The notes under the pieces were generated by a model, which saw nothing but the letters and a program-made list of their open reading frames with translations, ran no database searches and was not told the DNA's origin. Both the position numbers and the translations under genes were made by a program. DNA of 13,610 bases, taken from contig JAJZKY010000039.1 of the NCBI GenBank assembly GCA_021803885.1, forward strand, positions 1-13,610, in the 5' to 3' direction. Within the stretch, counting starts at the first letter, position 1. Every line of letters starts with the position of its first letter. This stretch comes from Planctomycetota bacterium (GTDB lineage Bacteria; Planctomycetota; Phycisphaerae; WQYP01; JAJZKY01). Positions 13,512 to 13,610 of this stretch are shown here, in pieces.

Positions 13512-13610
13512 ATGATGCGATGCGAGAACACCTCTGCCCCAGACTCGTTGCTTCCAGCACCTGACAATATCATCGTTTCGACCACGCTGCGGGCCATGGC
13601 GGTGGAAAAT
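13512..13610 (+). CDS. Start of an unidentified rightward gene, cut by the window edge
   Basis: An open frame of 33 codons runs from ATG 13512 to the end of the window without a stop; an upstream in-frame stop at 13503 limits it on the left. The last residues are TTLRAMAVEN. A second possible start is the ATG of MAVEN at 13596. Residues of the form (x)VEN-YLK-I often open DtxR/MntR-family metal-dependent repressors, and a divergent regulator would fit the operators next to it. However, only four suggestive residues are visible, ribosome-site support is weak (GAG 5 nt before 13512), and the frame may not be a gene at all. Confidence 0.3.
   Translation, partial: MMRCENTSAPDSLLPAPDNIIVSTTLRAMAVEN

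Noticed and set aside
13415..13597. A 60-codon minus-strand frame upstream of the metal operon
   Set aside because: No recognisable family, no ribosome site, composition not gene-like, and it overlaps the opposite rightward frame; its tail also runs towards the operator region.

Overview
The window carries two well-packed transcription units that face each other, with a convergent junction near position 8,700. The organism is a Gram-negative-type aerobic bacterium of moderate GC content. The di-haem caa3-type oxidase, the SCO protein with an extra C-terminal anchor, the tandem subunit III genes and the TTG starts would fit a Planctomycetota/PVC or Acidobacteriota genome. This assignment is an inference from gene content, not from a phylogenetic marker.

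Left block (+ strand, 44-8681): a terminal oxidase operon. An SCO/SenC copper-delivery protein overlaps by 4 nt the gene for cytochrome c oxidase subunit II, which carries a CuA domain plus two tandem cytochrome c domains. Subunit I follows (A2-type, with a YSHPAV motif instead of the HPEV glutamate), then subunit III, a small subunit IV and a second, divergent subunit III-like protein. Together they would form a caa3-type haem-copper oxygen reductase that oxidises cytochrome c, reduces oxygen and pumps protons. SCO helps to load its CuA centre. A cytoplasmic GH36 alpha-galactosidase starts only 9 nt after the last oxidase gene and has no obvious functional link to it. Two folded intergenic elements, after coxA and after the subunit IV gene, may tune the relative amounts of the subunits.

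Right block (- strand, 13175 down to 8753): a Zn/Mn-type metal uptake ABC operon. The order of transcription is periplasmic metal-binding protein, ATPase, two different ABC-3 family permeases, then a DJ-1/PfpI-family protein similar to isonitrile hydratase. An RNA hairpin lies between the binding-protein gene and the ATPase gene, and the ATPase and permease genes abut or nearly abut. Upstream is a near-consensus sigma70 promoter (TTGACT, 17 bp, TATAAA) whose -10 and spacer are covered by a perfect 6-3-6 palindrome, TTATACAAGGTATAA. A second, near-perfect copy is centred 52 bp further upstream, about five helical turns away. This looks like repressor control, presumably by a metal sensor. A reading frame opening rightwards at 13512 and cut by the window edge could be that regulator, but too little of it is visible to say.

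No tRNA, rRNA, CRISPR array, insertion sequence or phage gene was recognised. Positions 1-43 are too short to interpret.
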